The position numbers and the translations under genes were made by a program. The notes under the pieces were generated by a model. It saw only the letters and a program-made list of their open reading frames with translations, searched no databases and was not told where the DNA came from. A stretch of DNA of 64,000 bases from Bradyrhizobiaceae bacterium. Its GTDB lineage: Bacteria > Pseudomonadota > Alphaproteobacteria > Rhizobiales > Xanthobacteraceae. Position 1 is the first letter of the stretch. Each line of letters begins with the position of its first letter. The DNA lies in the NCBI GenBank assembly GCA_003963145.1, contig RXJJ01000012.1, positions 225,778-289,777 on the forward strand. The letters run 5' to 3'. Shown here one piece after another: positions 19,228 through 28,842 of the stretch.

Positions 19228-19908
19228 ATGCCTGTCATTTCGTCGAAAAAACCCTATCGCATCGGGCGATCCAAGACCGGCCTCGGCCTGTTCGCCACCC
19301 GGCCGATCAAGAAGGGCAGCAAGATCATCCGCTATTTCGGTCCGCTGCTGGATTCGAAGAAGAAGGAAGACGAGGCGGTCGACAACAAATATCTGTTCGA
19401 GATCAACGGCCGCTGGACCATTGACGGTTCGATCCGCAAGAACATCGCCCGCTACATCAATCACGCCTGCAAGCCGAACGCGGAATCCGACGTGAATGCG
19501 CGCAAGCGCAAGGTCGTGATCCGCGCCATCAAGAACATCGCGCCGGGCGAAGAGATCAATTACGATTACGGCACCGATTATTTCAAGATTTTCCTCAAAC
19601 CCATCGGTTGCAAGTGCGACGCCTGCGAGAAGAAGCGCAGGAAAGAGCGCGTCGAGGCGCGGGCCGAAAAGCAGCGGCTGAAGCTCAAGGCCGAAAAGAA
19701 GGCTGCCAAGAAACTCGCCAAGGCGGAGCAGCCGAAGAAAGTGGCGGCGAAATCGAAAGGCAAGACCGCGAAGGCGCTCCCCGGGGCCCATGCGCGCGGA
19801 ACCGGCAAGCCGACCAAAACCAAGGCCGGGCGGACCAGATCCCTCATCCCGCGTTCGAGCGAGGCAAAAAGCCCGGCTCAGGCGAGCCAGGCTTTTTCGG
19901 GCCAGTAA
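19228..19908 (+). CDS. SET domain protein (putative protein-lysine methyltransferase) with Lys/Ala-rich tail
   Basis: SKTGLGLFATRPIKKGSKIIRYFG ... ARYINHACKPNAESD ... GEEINYDYGTDYF ... GCKCDAC; C-terminal about 85 aa very rich in K/A/R. Confidence 0.88.
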   Translation: MPVISSKKPYRIGRSKTGLGLFATRPIKKGSKIIRYFGPLLDSKKKEDEAVDNKYLFEINGRWTIDGSIRKNIARYINHACKPNAESDVNARKRKVVIRAIKNIAPGEEINYDYGTDYFKIFLKPIGCKCDACEKKRRKERVEARAEKQRLKLKAEKKAAKKLAKAEQPKKVAAKSKGKTAKALPGAHARGTGKPTKTKAGRTRSLIPRSSEAKSPAQASQAFSGQ

Positions 19909-19941
19909 GCTGTCCGGTTAAGCGGCTGTCGAGCGGCTCGC

Positions 19942-20118
19942 TCAGACGCCCTTGAACAGATTCCCCGCCAGCAGCACGACATAGGCGATCAGCAGCGTGA
20001 TGAACGCGTGGCCGCTGATGAGCGGAATCTTGACGCCGGCAAAGACGACAAGCACGGTCAGAACCGCGAGAATGACCGAGATCAGAAAAACCGGAAGTGT
20101 CGGCGCGCTGAGATTCAT
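19942..20118 (-). CDS. Small membrane protein (58 aa)
   Basis: MNLSAPTLPVFLISVILAVLTVLVVFAGVKIPLISGHAFITLLIAYVVLLAGNLFKGV, two predicted TMs. Confidence 0.6.
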   Translation of the reverse strand: MNLSAPTLPVFLISVILAVLTVLVVFAGVKIPLISGHAFITLLIAYVVLLAGNLFKGV

Positions 20119-20321
20119 GACATGCCCCCAAAAGCTGAATAGACTCCGCGTGATCGCGGCAGCTGAATCAACCCTTTGAGGGGCCGTGTGGCAAGAGCCC
20201 GGGAACCCGAAAAAGCCGCGGCTGTGGATGATTGCGGGGCGGTCATCGCATCCGGTGGCGGGTGTCTTGTTCTGTCTCCGTGCGTCAATATCTTCTGCGG
20301 ACCCGACCTGGAGAATAGCCG

Positions 20322-20981
20322 ATGAGCGCCAAGCCGCTTCAAATCGACGTCGTGTCCGATGTGGTCTGCCCGTGGTGCTATATCGGCAAGCACCGCCTCG
20401 AGCGCGCACTGGAGCTTGTCAAGGACGTGCCGCTCGAGGTGCGCTGGCGGCCGTTCTTCCTCAATCCCTGGGTGCCGCGCGAAGGCATTTCGCGCGAGGA
20501 GTATCTCACTACCAAGTTCGGTTCGGTGGAGGCCTATGAGCGGATCGCGGGACGCGTCGCGCAGGCCGCCGCCGAAGAGGGGCTGGAATACAACAACGCG
20601 CGCGTGAAGCGCCAGCCCAACACCATCGACAGCCATCGTCTGATTCACTGGGCGAGCAAAATCGGCAAGGCCGCGCAGATGAAGCAGAAGCTGATGGAGC
20701 TGTATTTCCGCGATGGCGGCGATCTGACCGACCCGAATGTTCTGGTTCAGGCCGCTGCGGATGTCGGTCTCGACGCCGAGGACGTGCGCCGGCGCCTTGC
20801 AACCGACGAGGACGTGGACCTCATCACCGAGGAGGCCGTCGGCGCGTCCGAAAAAGGCATCAGCGGCGTGCCGACCTTCGTGCTGGCGAACAAATACGCG
20901 CTGTCAGGCGCGCAGCCGCCCGAGCAGCTCGCCGACGCAATCCGGCAGGTGGCCGCGGAGATCAACGGCGTGACGGCTTAG
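20322..20981 (+). CDS. DsbA-family oxidoreductase (FrnE-like)
   Basis: DVVSDVVCPWCYIGKHRLERAL (CPWC) and C-terminal GISGVPTFVLANKYALSGAQPPEQL. Confidence 0.92.
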   Translation: MSAKPLQIDVVSDVVCPWCYIGKHRLERALELVKDVPLEVRWRPFFLNPWVPREGISREEYLTTKFGSVEAYERIAGRVAQAAAEEGLEYNNARVKRQPNTIDSHRLIHWASKIGKAAQMKQKLMELYFRDGGDLTDPNVLVQAAADVGLDAEDVRRRLATDEDVDLITEEAVGASEKGISGVPTFVLANKYALSGAQPPEQLADAIRQVAAEINGVTA

Positions 20982-20983
20982 AA

Positions 20984-21190
20984 CTATGCGTCGATATATT
21001 CGGCAAGGCTGGTTGGGGCGGGGACATCCTCACCATCAGCCTTTAGCCCATCGATATGAAAACGGATAGCTTGGCGAATCTCGCGTTCAACATCGGCAAC
21101 GCTTTTACCGGTCGCGACGCAGCCAGGAAGGTCGGGCACGAACGCCGAATAGTTGTCGCCCGCTTTTTCGATCACAACGGCATAGCGCAT
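20984..21190 (-). CDS. hicB: HicB-family antitoxin
   Basis: MRYAVVIEKAGDNYSAFVPDLPGCVATGKSVADVEREIRQAIRFHIDGL; start overlaps the hicA stop (TGATG). Confidence 0.88.
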   Translation of the reverse strand: MRYAVVIEKAGDNYSAFVPDLPGCVATGKSVADVEREIRQAIRFHIDGLKADGEDVPAPTSLAEYIDA

Positions 21191-21384
21191 CAGCGGATAT
21201 CCTTCAGACCCGATTGTTTCAAGATACTATTCAGGGTACCGGGCGCAAGGTCATCCGATGGTTTTCCGGCAACGGTGACCCGTCCGCGCTTTATCGCATG
21301 CTTGTATTGACGATGCGAGCCGCGGGTGGCGACGAGAACCCACCCGTCCCGTTCCAGCATAATGATGGCGTCCCTGACCTTCAT
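21190..21384 (-). CDS. hicA: HicA-family mRNA interferase toxin
   Basis: MKVRDAIIMLERDGWVLVATRGSHRQYKHAIKRGRVTVAGKPSDDLAPGTLNSILKQSGL: HicA dsRBD-like fold with GSH motif; paired with HicB. Confidence 0.88.
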   Translation of the reverse strand: MKVRDAIIMLERDGWVLVATRGSHRQYKHAIKRGRVTVAGKPSDDLAPGTLNSILKQSGLKDIR

Positions 21385-21440
21385 CCCGATCCCTAAGGCG
21401 AGGCTGACGGAATGAATCTTCACTCATAAGGTAACGTCTG

Positions 21441-22382
21441 TCACGCCTTCAAATAATAATTCGCGTTCTTGCCGAGCGCGATACGACGGAGAATCCGGCG
21501 CATGCTTTCGGACGAGCGCAGGGGCTCCACCACGCCTCGGCCGGCGCGGAAGAAGGCAAGCTTGGCGCCATCCCACGCGGGGTTCCTGCCGGGCGCGGCC
21601 TGCGGCAGCTTGAGGCCGCGCAGCATCGAATTGAAGACGTGAAGATCGTTCTGGCGCTTGACCTCCTCGGTCTTCCAGGTGATCGCCAGCGAGATCGAAT
21701 AGGAGCCGGTGGTCTTCACCCAGTGCGGCCATTGATAGGGCACGTAGCAGCCGTCGCCGTCGAACAGGCGGAATTCGACGCCGCGTGTCTTGAAGTCGTC
21801 GCGAAAGGGCACGTTGCGATGCTTGGTCGTGCAGTGTTCGACTTGCTCGTCGTCGGCGATGCCGCCATCGCGGTTGTCGTAGATCGCGAAAATCTTCTCG
21901 CCGTGGATCTGCACGAAAAAATTGTCCTCGGCGTCCATGTGGAACGGCGTCGTCGAATTCGGCGAGGAGACGAACAGGAAGCCTTCGACCTGCGAGAAGC
22001 CGGCATCTTCGAGGCTCTTGAAGCCGCGCGCGCGGGCGACCGAGAGCAGCGCATCTTCGAGCAGCGCGCGGTATTCGGGCGATGTCTCGACCCGCTTGAG
22101 CACCATCCAGGCGCCCGCCGTTTCGATGCGGTTGACCACCTCGACCGGATCGAGCGCGACGCTCTTGACCTTGTCGGGGTCCTGGCTGATTGCGGCGTCG
22201 CCGGAATTATATTCGATCAGGTCGCGCGGCAGTTCTGCCGCAAGCCGAGCGATGCGCGGCAGGGTCAGGAGGGGATGGCCGGCGAGCTTGTGCCTGATGG
22301 CGAACGGACGCAGCGGAAAATCCCTGGTCAGCGATTCATTGCTGGCGGTGATGACCGGCGCGACATTGGACGGGGCGTTCAT
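21441..22382 (-). CDS. Cupin-like (JmjC-like) domain protein
   Basis: 313 aa; VEGFLFVSSPNSTTPFHMDAEDNFFVQIHGEKIFAIYDNRDG ... YVPYQWPHWVKTTGSYSISLAITWKTEE (HxD and distal H). Confidence 0.75.
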   Translation of the reverse strand: MNAPSNVAPVITASNESLTRDFPLRPFAIRHKLAGHPLLTLPRIARLAAELPRDLIEYNSGDAAISQDPDKVKSVALDPVEVVNRIETAGAWMVLKRVETSPEYRALLEDALLSVARARGFKSLEDAGFSQVEGFLFVSSPNSTTPFHMDAEDNFFVQIHGEKIFAIYDNRDGGIADDEQVEHCTTKHRNVPFRDDFKTRGVEFRLFDGDGCYVPYQWPHWVKTTGSYSISLAITWKTEEVKRQNDLHVFNSMLRGLKLPQAAPGRNPAWDGAKLAFFRAGRGVVEPLRSSESMRRILRRIALGKNANYYLKA

Positions 22383-23653
22383 GGGCGCGTCTCCTTAAAT
22401 TTTCGGATCAAATGGACAAGGCGGCGAGCGGGTTCGCGGATCGCCCGGCGTGCGGCGAGGCTCGCGCGGATGGCGGCGATGAGCGGATCGCGGCGATAGA
22501 GCGGGATCAGCACGTCGCCGACGGCAAGACGCCCGCGCCAGATCGGATCGATCATCGGGTGGTTCGGGATTGCGGTTGAATCGGCGAGGGCGATCGTTTC
22601 GTCCGCGCACAGATGCCGCGTCAAATCGAGGGTCAGTTGCACGCCGGGAGAAAGTCTGGCGAAGCGTTCGTCGACACCGAGCTTGAAATAGAAGGCGCGG
22701 TCCTGGTGGCGCAGCACGATGCCCGCGGCGACCGGCGTCTCGCCCGCATAAAGCGAGACGATCTCGCACTGGCCGCGCGCGGCCATGTCGTGGACCGCGC
22801 GGCGGATGAAGGCGGCATCGTCGTCGTCCTGAATGAGCGCCGTGCCGCGCCTTGCCTTCCAGCCGCTGGCTTCGAGGCGAAGGAATATATCGAGCGCCGG
22901 GATGGCGTCTTCGGGCGTCGCGGCGATGGAGAAGATCACCTCGCCCATGTCGCCGAGGCGGTTGCGCTGGCGGCGCAGCTCTTTCTGTTTTTTCGCTCCG
23001 AGCGCCTCGCGCAAGAGATCGTCCGCCTCGCGCGTGGCGTCGAGCGCCGCGCGCTCATGGGCGTGCAGAATATCCGGATGTTGCCCGGTCCGGCTCAGCA
23101 CGCGGGTGAAGCTGTCGATTACCGCGCCCTTGAGTGGCGTGTCGCGCAGGATCAGCGCATGCGCGCCGGCCTTGCGTGCGCGCTGCATCAGCATGGCGGC
23201 GGCTTCGTCCGCCTTGTCGCGGTCGAGCAGGATGGTGCCGAGCGGCGGCCATGCGTCGGCGGTGACAAACGCGGGCAGCGGCAATTTGTAGGCGCGCCAG
23301 GCCGAAACCGCCGGCATCAGCCCGATCAGATCTCGTCCGGTGTCGTCGTAAGCCGTCAGCGTGGCGGCGTCCCTGCGTCCGCGCGACAAGGCGTTCACGG
23401 CGAGCGCCCATTCGGGCAGGTAATAGCCGTTCGGCTCGGCGGCGCGGTCCGCGAGTGCCCGCCATTTATTCCGGTCGACAGAGGCGAGCGGGGGCAGGGC
23501 CGTTGTTGGAGATGACGGCGCAATGCGGTGCCGCGCGCGCAAGGCCGCGTCCTGCGCGAGACCTTGTGTGATGTCCTGCGTTACGTTCTGCGTCATGTCT
23601 CGCGCCATGTTTCCGGCGCGCGCTGCTCGCGCAGCATTGACGGTCTCGGCCAC
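22379..23653 (-). CDS. GNAT-fold acetyltransferase (BioF2/CelD-like)
   Basis: 424 aa; KKQKELRRQRNRLGDMGEVIFSIAATPEDAIPALDIFLRLEASGWKARRGTAL ... ETPVAAGIVLRHQDRAFYFKLGVDERFARLSPGVQL; 4-nt overlap with the cupin-like ORF. Confidence 0.8.
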   Translation of the reverse strand: MAETVNAARAARAGNMARDMTQNVTQDITQGLAQDAALRARHRIAPSSPTTALPPLASVDRNKWRALADRAAEPNGYYLPEWALAVNALSRGRRDAATLTAYDDTGRDLIGLMPAVSAWRAYKLPLPAFVTADAWPPLGTILLDRDKADEAAAMLMQRARKAGAHALILRDTPLKGAVIDSFTRVLSRTGQHPDILHAHERAALDATREADDLLREALGAKKQKELRRQRNRLGDMGEVIFSIAATPEDAIPALDIFLRLEASGWKARRGTALIQDDDDAAFIRRAVHDMAARGQCEIVSLYAGETPVAAGIVLRHQDRAFYFKLGVDERFARLSPGVQLTLDLTRHLCADETIALADSTAIPNHPMIDPIWRGRLAVGDVLIPLYRRDPLIAAIRASLAARRAIREPARRLVHLIRKFKETRP

Positions 23654-23953
23654 GTCCCAATCCCCGTTGGTGGCGCGTTGACAACAAGCCGTCCTGGCAT
23701 TGCCGCATGCCGCGCTTTCGTTGGCGCGACCCTACGCGGCAGACTTCAAAATTGGATTGGACTGGTTCGCTAAATCCGAGGGGTCGCGTTAGCCGCCCCT
23801 TAACCAAGTCCGCCCGGTTCCATTCGCAAAGGCGCGGCGCCCGGCTCGCGCGATTGTGCGATATGCCCCCACGGTGCGGGCCGAAATGCCGCTTTGAGCT
23901 GAGTGTGGCGGTTTGATATAACCCGTCTCGTTTCGGGAACCGGGAGCCGATCA

Positions 23954-24244
23954 ATGAATCACAAGGCCTTCACATTCGCCCTTGCCGCAGTCTCTGGTGC
24001 GCTGCTCGCGTTGACGGCGGCACCGGCACAGCTTCACGCTCAAAATCTGATGCCCGGTTTTCAGCTCGGCGCTCAACCGGAATTGACGCCCGAGGAAAAG
24101 GCGCGCAACGAAGCCAACGAAAAGGCGGCCAAGGACGCGATGAAATCGGTCAAGGCGCCGAAGGTGAGCAACGACCCATGGGGCGACATGCGCTCCAGCG
24201 ACGCGACGGCGGCCAAACCGGCGAAATCGAAAAAGGTTCAGTAA
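23954..24244 (+). CDS. Hypothetical exported protein
   Basis: Signal peptide MNHKAFTFALAAVSGALLALTAAPAQLHA; charged C-terminus. Confidence 0.6.
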   Translation: MNHKAFTFALAAVSGALLALTAAPAQLHAQNLMPGFQLGAQPELTPEEKARNEANEKAAKDAMKSVKAPKVSNDPWGDMRSSDATAAKPAKSKKVQ

Positions 24245-24413
24245 AAGCCCGCTTGCGGCCGTCCGGCTCGGGATCCTCCGGCTTCGTTCGGGACACCGGG
24301 GTTTTCAAAAGGCGCGTGTTTGCATGCGGCGTGCCGCCCGTGCTTGAGTGCGCGCTCGGGAGTGCCGTTTGGGACTGAACGCCCTGAAGCGCCGGGGCAG
24401 GCTGGGGTCATTT

Positions 24414-24731
24414 ATGCTGCGTCTGGTCGGTTCGATGGTGGTGGCCGCCGTCATCATCGTTTTCGGATATTATTCTTACCTGCAGCCGCGGCCCGAGCAG
24501 CTGGCGTGCGACGACGCGATCAAGGCCTCGGGCAATTTCGGCCCGACATTCACGGCGCGATCGCACACCAGCAAGCCATCCGCCGACGGTGTCGTTGTCA
24601 ACGTCGTGTTCAGCACCACCAGCGCCAATGGCGACATGCTTGGCAACTTCTACAGCTGCGATCTGGCCAAACAGGCCGACGGCAGCCTGAAGGTGACGAA
24701 GGTCTATCCGACACCGGGAGAGGCGAAATAG
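24414..24731 (+). CDS. Hypothetical membrane-anchored protein
   Basis: MLRLVGSMVVAAVIIVFGYYSYLQPRPEQLACDDAI, single N-terminal TM. Confidence 0.55.
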   Translation: MLRLVGSMVVAAVIIVFGYYSYLQPRPEQLACDDAIKASGNFGPTFTARSHTSKPSADGVVVNVVFSTTSANGDMLGNFYSCDLAKQADGSLKVTKVYPTPGEAK

Positions 24732-24774
24732 CGGGCGCGAGCCGGCCGGTTGTCCGGCTTCGGCCGCCGGGTGC

Positions 24775-25017
24775 CTAGTCGTCGAAAGCGACGCCGATCC
24801 GCTTCTCCTTGCGCCAGACCACGCGGCAGTGATGCCTGCGCTGCTCGGAGGGAACGACCAGGGTCATGTCCTTGGGAATGCCGAACGGACTGGCGACATC
24901 CAGCGCCGCGCCGGTGGCGGACAGATTGCGCACGGTGCAATCGAAAGCGCCGCCGCCGAACTCGATGGTTCCGGCCTTGAATACCCTGTGCCGCTGCGTG
25001 GTGCGCTTGTCGTCCAT
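24775..25017 (-). CDS. PilZ domain protein
   Basis: MDDKRTTQRHRVFKAGTIEFGGGAFDCTVRNLSATGAALDVASPFGIP..RVVWRKEKRIGVAFDD. Confidence 0.82.
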   Translation of the reverse strand: MDDKRTTQRHRVFKAGTIEFGGGAFDCTVRNLSATGAALDVASPFGIPKDMTLVVPSEQRRHHCRVVWRKEKRIGVAFDD

Positions 25018-25207
25018 GACGACGAAGGATGCGCGCCAAATCATACATTTTCGTAAAAACGGTTGCGGCAGAGGGCTATTTTGAGCCTCAGATCCGTCAA
25101 AACCGGCCGCGAGGGCTCTTCTGATGTTGCCGAGGCATCGGAACCCGTTTACGCCGGGCGCTTTCGGTCCCGCGTCGTGATAGGCTCGGGCGGCACGGGG
25201 GAGCACA

Positions 25208-25444
25208 ATGCAGGATCCGATTCAGAAGGGCGAGGGCGTTCACGCCAGGGGCACGGTAACCAGGGGCGCCGATGGCCGCTGGGAGGCGCATCTCGAGGTC
25301 AAGGACCCCGCACGCGGTTTCCGGCAGGAGCGCGGCCCCGAATTCTTCGCCACCGAGGCCAAGGCGCGCGACTGGATCCTCCTGCAGGCCGGCCATCATG
25401 GCTTCGCCGACGAGGATTTCGATATCGAGATCGCGCGCGAATAG
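25208..25444 (+). CDS. Hypothetical small protein
   Basis: 78 aa ORF with RBS-like GGGGGAG upstream; no recognised domain. Confidence 0.45.
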   Translation: MQDPIQKGEGVHARGTVTRGADGRWEAHLEVKDPARGFRQERGPEFFATEAKARDWILLQAGHHGFADEDFDIEIARE

Positions 25445-25451
25445 CTGCCCC

Positions 25452-25634
25452 TCAAGCGTAGGCGGCCTGAACGAGCCTTTCCCGGCTGCGAAGCTGCACG
25501 TCCCGCGAAGCCATCGCATGCCACTCGATGGCGATCTGCTCCCATTCCGAGCGGACAGCCGGGTCGGTGGCCTCGTGCGCCCATTGTTCGGCGGCGATGG
25601 CTCTGAGACGGAAAAAATCTGATCGGTATGTCAT
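25452..25634 (-). CDS. Hypothetical small protein
   Basis: MTYRSDFFRLRAIAAEQWAHEATDPAVRSEWEQIAIEWHAMASRDVQLRSRERLVQAAYA; looks like the short conserved helical proteins common in Bradyrhizobiaceae. Confidence 0.5.
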   Translation of the reverse strand: MTYRSDFFRLRAIAAEQWAHEATDPAVRSEWEQIAIEWHAMASRDVQLRSRERLVQAAYA

Positions 25635-25821
25635 GCGTTCAGCATGCGCCGTTTTCGAACCGCGAATATGATTTAGGTCAACCACGGCGGGCGGGCCGCG
25701 CGGATGGTTGCCGCGCGGTTAACGGATTTGAGAGAATGGAATTGGTCGTCGGCGTGGAACGGCGGCCTGTGTGCAGAATAAGGCGCCGTACCTGATCCCA
25801 AGCCAGCCAGCTAAAGCGGCG

Positions 25822-25932
25822 TTACTTCATGAGAAATAAAACGGCGACTCCGCCCACAAGCATAATGCCGCCAATGCTGGCGATGGCGAGCAGGCACTTT
25901 TCGGTAAAATCTGTTTGCTGGAATGCCGGCAT
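25822..25932 (-). CDS. Very small membrane protein (36 aa)
   Basis: MPAFQQTDFTEKCLLAIASIGGIMLVGGVAVLFLMK with AGGAGG-type RBS on the minus strand. Confidence 0.4.
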   Translation of the reverse strand: MPAFQQTDFTEKCLLAIASIGGIMLVGGVAVLFLMK

Positions 25933-26260
25933 GGGCCGCCTCCTGTTAAATGGGGGCGGGTTCGTAACCGGCGAACTCATCACAGATAAAAGCCGCGGAT
26001 CGGACTGTGATAATGAGAGCTTGCGCTTAATCGGCGGCTTCGACAGTCCAGAAGTGAACATAGCGCAGGGTTTATTCACGTCCGAAATTTGGGGCATCCT
26101 GCCGATCCGGCTCGTCCGCCGGGCTTGAACCAGGGCAGGGCCCAAATCAACATACGCCACATGGCCGAAGGCAGCCGGCTTCAAGTGAACTCATCGGAAC
26201 GCGGTATCAGCGCGACCGGATGTGCCGGCGGGCATTGTCTGAAAAGAGGGAGCGGCGAAC

Positions 26261-26653
26261 ATGAATTTGATCGGATCGGTCATCGGCAGGGGGATGCTTG
26301 TGGCTGGCTTGCTGCTATCGGCGGGATCGGTGCTGGCGGCTGGGAGCGATGACGATTTCGCAACGTTCTGGACGCAATTCAGTGCTGCCGTCGGCAAGGG
26401 CGACCAGAACGCCGTATCGCAGATGGTCAAATATCCGGTCTTTTATATCGATCCGCGCAAAGAGGCTGATTTCCCTGTCGTCTGGAAGGGTGCTTTCAAA
26501 CCGGCGCAGCGGACGTGTCTTGCCAAGCAGAAGCCCGTCAAGGACACCCACGACGGCAAGGTCAGCTATGCTGCTGGTTGCGGTCACCTCATCTACAGTT
26601 TCGAAAAAGATGATGGCGGCTGGAAATTGACCAGTATTGACGAAAACGATTGA
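26261..26653 (+). CDS. Hypothetical exported protein
   Basis: MNLIGSVIGRGMLVAGLLLSAGSVLAAGSDDDFATFWTQFSAAV; signal peptide. Confidence 0.6.
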   Translation: MNLIGSVIGRGMLVAGLLLSAGSVLAAGSDDDFATFWTQFSAAVGKGDQNAVSQMVKYPVFYIDPRKEADFPVVWKGAFKPAQRTCLAKQKPVKDTHDGKVSYAAGCGHLIYSFEKDDGGWKLTSIDEND

Positions 26654-26718
26654 TCGGACCGGCCTCAGTTGGCGTATCGGCGGCAGCCGGAGAAGGCTGA
26701 GGACTCCTCGGAATGAAA

Positions 26719-26741
26719 AGGCCGCCAACTAAGGCGGCCTC
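26719..26741. terminator. Candidate terminator hairpin
   Basis: AGGCCGCC-AACTA-AGGCGGCCT followed by short T-containing tract. Confidence 0.5.
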
Positions 26742-26748
26742 TTAATTC

Positions 26749-27003
26749 TTATCCAACTTTCCTTTTCATAACTCGGTCGACTATTGCTGGCGCAATGTCT
26801 TTGTCGATTTCCTGAAGAACGTTTTGTGTCTGTTGTTTTATACGGCCCAGTTGGGCTTCCAATTCGTCGATCTTAGCTCGCGAAAACCTTAGAGCGCGTC
26901 TTGTGGTCATATGTTCTTTGCGCTCGTTCCAGAGATCGCGCTTAAGTCCTGCAATCTCTTTGCGAAGTTCATCCTTGAACGGCTGTCCATAAAGCTCAGG
27001 CAT
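26749..27003 (-). CDS. Hypothetical coiled-coil protein
   Basis: MPELYGQPFKDELRKEIAGLKRDLWNERKEHMTTRRALRFSRAKIDELEAQLGRIKQQTQNVLQEI; heptad-like helix; relatively AT-rich. Confidence 0.5.
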   Translation of the reverse strand: MPELYGQPFKDELRKEIAGLKRDLWNERKEHMTTRRALRFSRAKIDELEAQLGRIKQQTQNVLQEIDKDIAPAIVDRVMKRKVG

Positions 27004-27076
27004 CGTCAGTCCTCCAGTTAAGCGGCGGCACTCAGGATGTAATTTCAATTCGGTCCCGAATTAAGAGTTCGGTAAC

Positions 27077-27116
27077 AAATCAAATTAGGCCACTCCCAAA
27101 ATCAAATTAGGCCACT
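27077..27116. repeat. Pair of 18-bp direct repeats, 22-bp period
   Basis: AAATCAAATTAGGCCACT at 27077-27094 and 27099-27116. Confidence 0.85.
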
Positions 27117-27152
27117 AGGGGATAAAACAGGCCAGTACCCCAGCCCCAAAAA

Positions 27153-27167
27153 GAACATATTGCGAAC
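27153..27167 (+). promoter_or_regulatory. LexA box (alphaproteobacterial type) upstream of recA
   Basis: GAAC-ATATTGC-GAAC = GAAC-N7-GAAC; third GAAC at 27171. Confidence 0.85.
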
Positions 27168-27281
27168 GAGGAACAAATAGGGTACGGTTTGTCCATCGGA
27201 GGTCCTTCGCGATTCCGGTCCGCCGCTTCTGGGAAGCCCGTTTGTCCGGCCGGCGAATCCCGTACATAAGGAGTGACACCT

Positions 27282-28370
<1,089 letters not shown>

Positions 28371-28540
28371 GACAACGAAAACTTCCGGGCCTTGAGGCTT
28401 TTGGGCGTCAGGGCTGCGGCATGACCGGAAAGACGGGAATCCTTTCCGGACCCCTCATGCTTCGGAAGACAGACGGGTGCTGCGGATGTTGAGTTGCCGA
28501 CATCCTCAGCGCCCGTTCTGGTTTTGAAGTAAGCCGCCGC

Positions 28541-28828
28541 TCAGGGGGCTGGCGAACGGATCTGATCCCGCAACAGGGGTTTCCGCGCCAGGACGTCGCC
28601 CAGCCACCGCACCGAATGTTCGGCGGCGCCCAGCGACTGTGCGGGCGAGGAATAGGCCGCGCCGGAAAAATGCTGCGTCGGCGTCCATCGGCCGCCATCC
28701 TCGCTGTCGCGCCGGAATTCCTCGAAGCCGAAGGTTCCGTCCGGCCGCGCGAAGAAATCGACGCACCTGTTGTCGTCATCCTCGACGCTGGCGAATACGA
28801 CCCAGGACTTGTCGATACGTTGGGACAT
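28541..28828 (-). CDS. Hypothetical protein
   Basis: MSQRIDKSWVVFASVEDDDNRCVDFFARPDGTFGFEEFRRDSEDGGRWTP; ends just upstream of gcvP orientation block. Confidence 0.55.
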   Translation of the reverse strand: MSQRIDKSWVVFASVEDDDNRCVDFFARPDGTFGFEEFRRDSEDGGRWTPTQHFSGAAYSSPAQSLGAAEHSVRWLGDVLARKPLLRDQIRSPAP

Positions 28829-28842
28829 GGCTGGCTGGCGTC

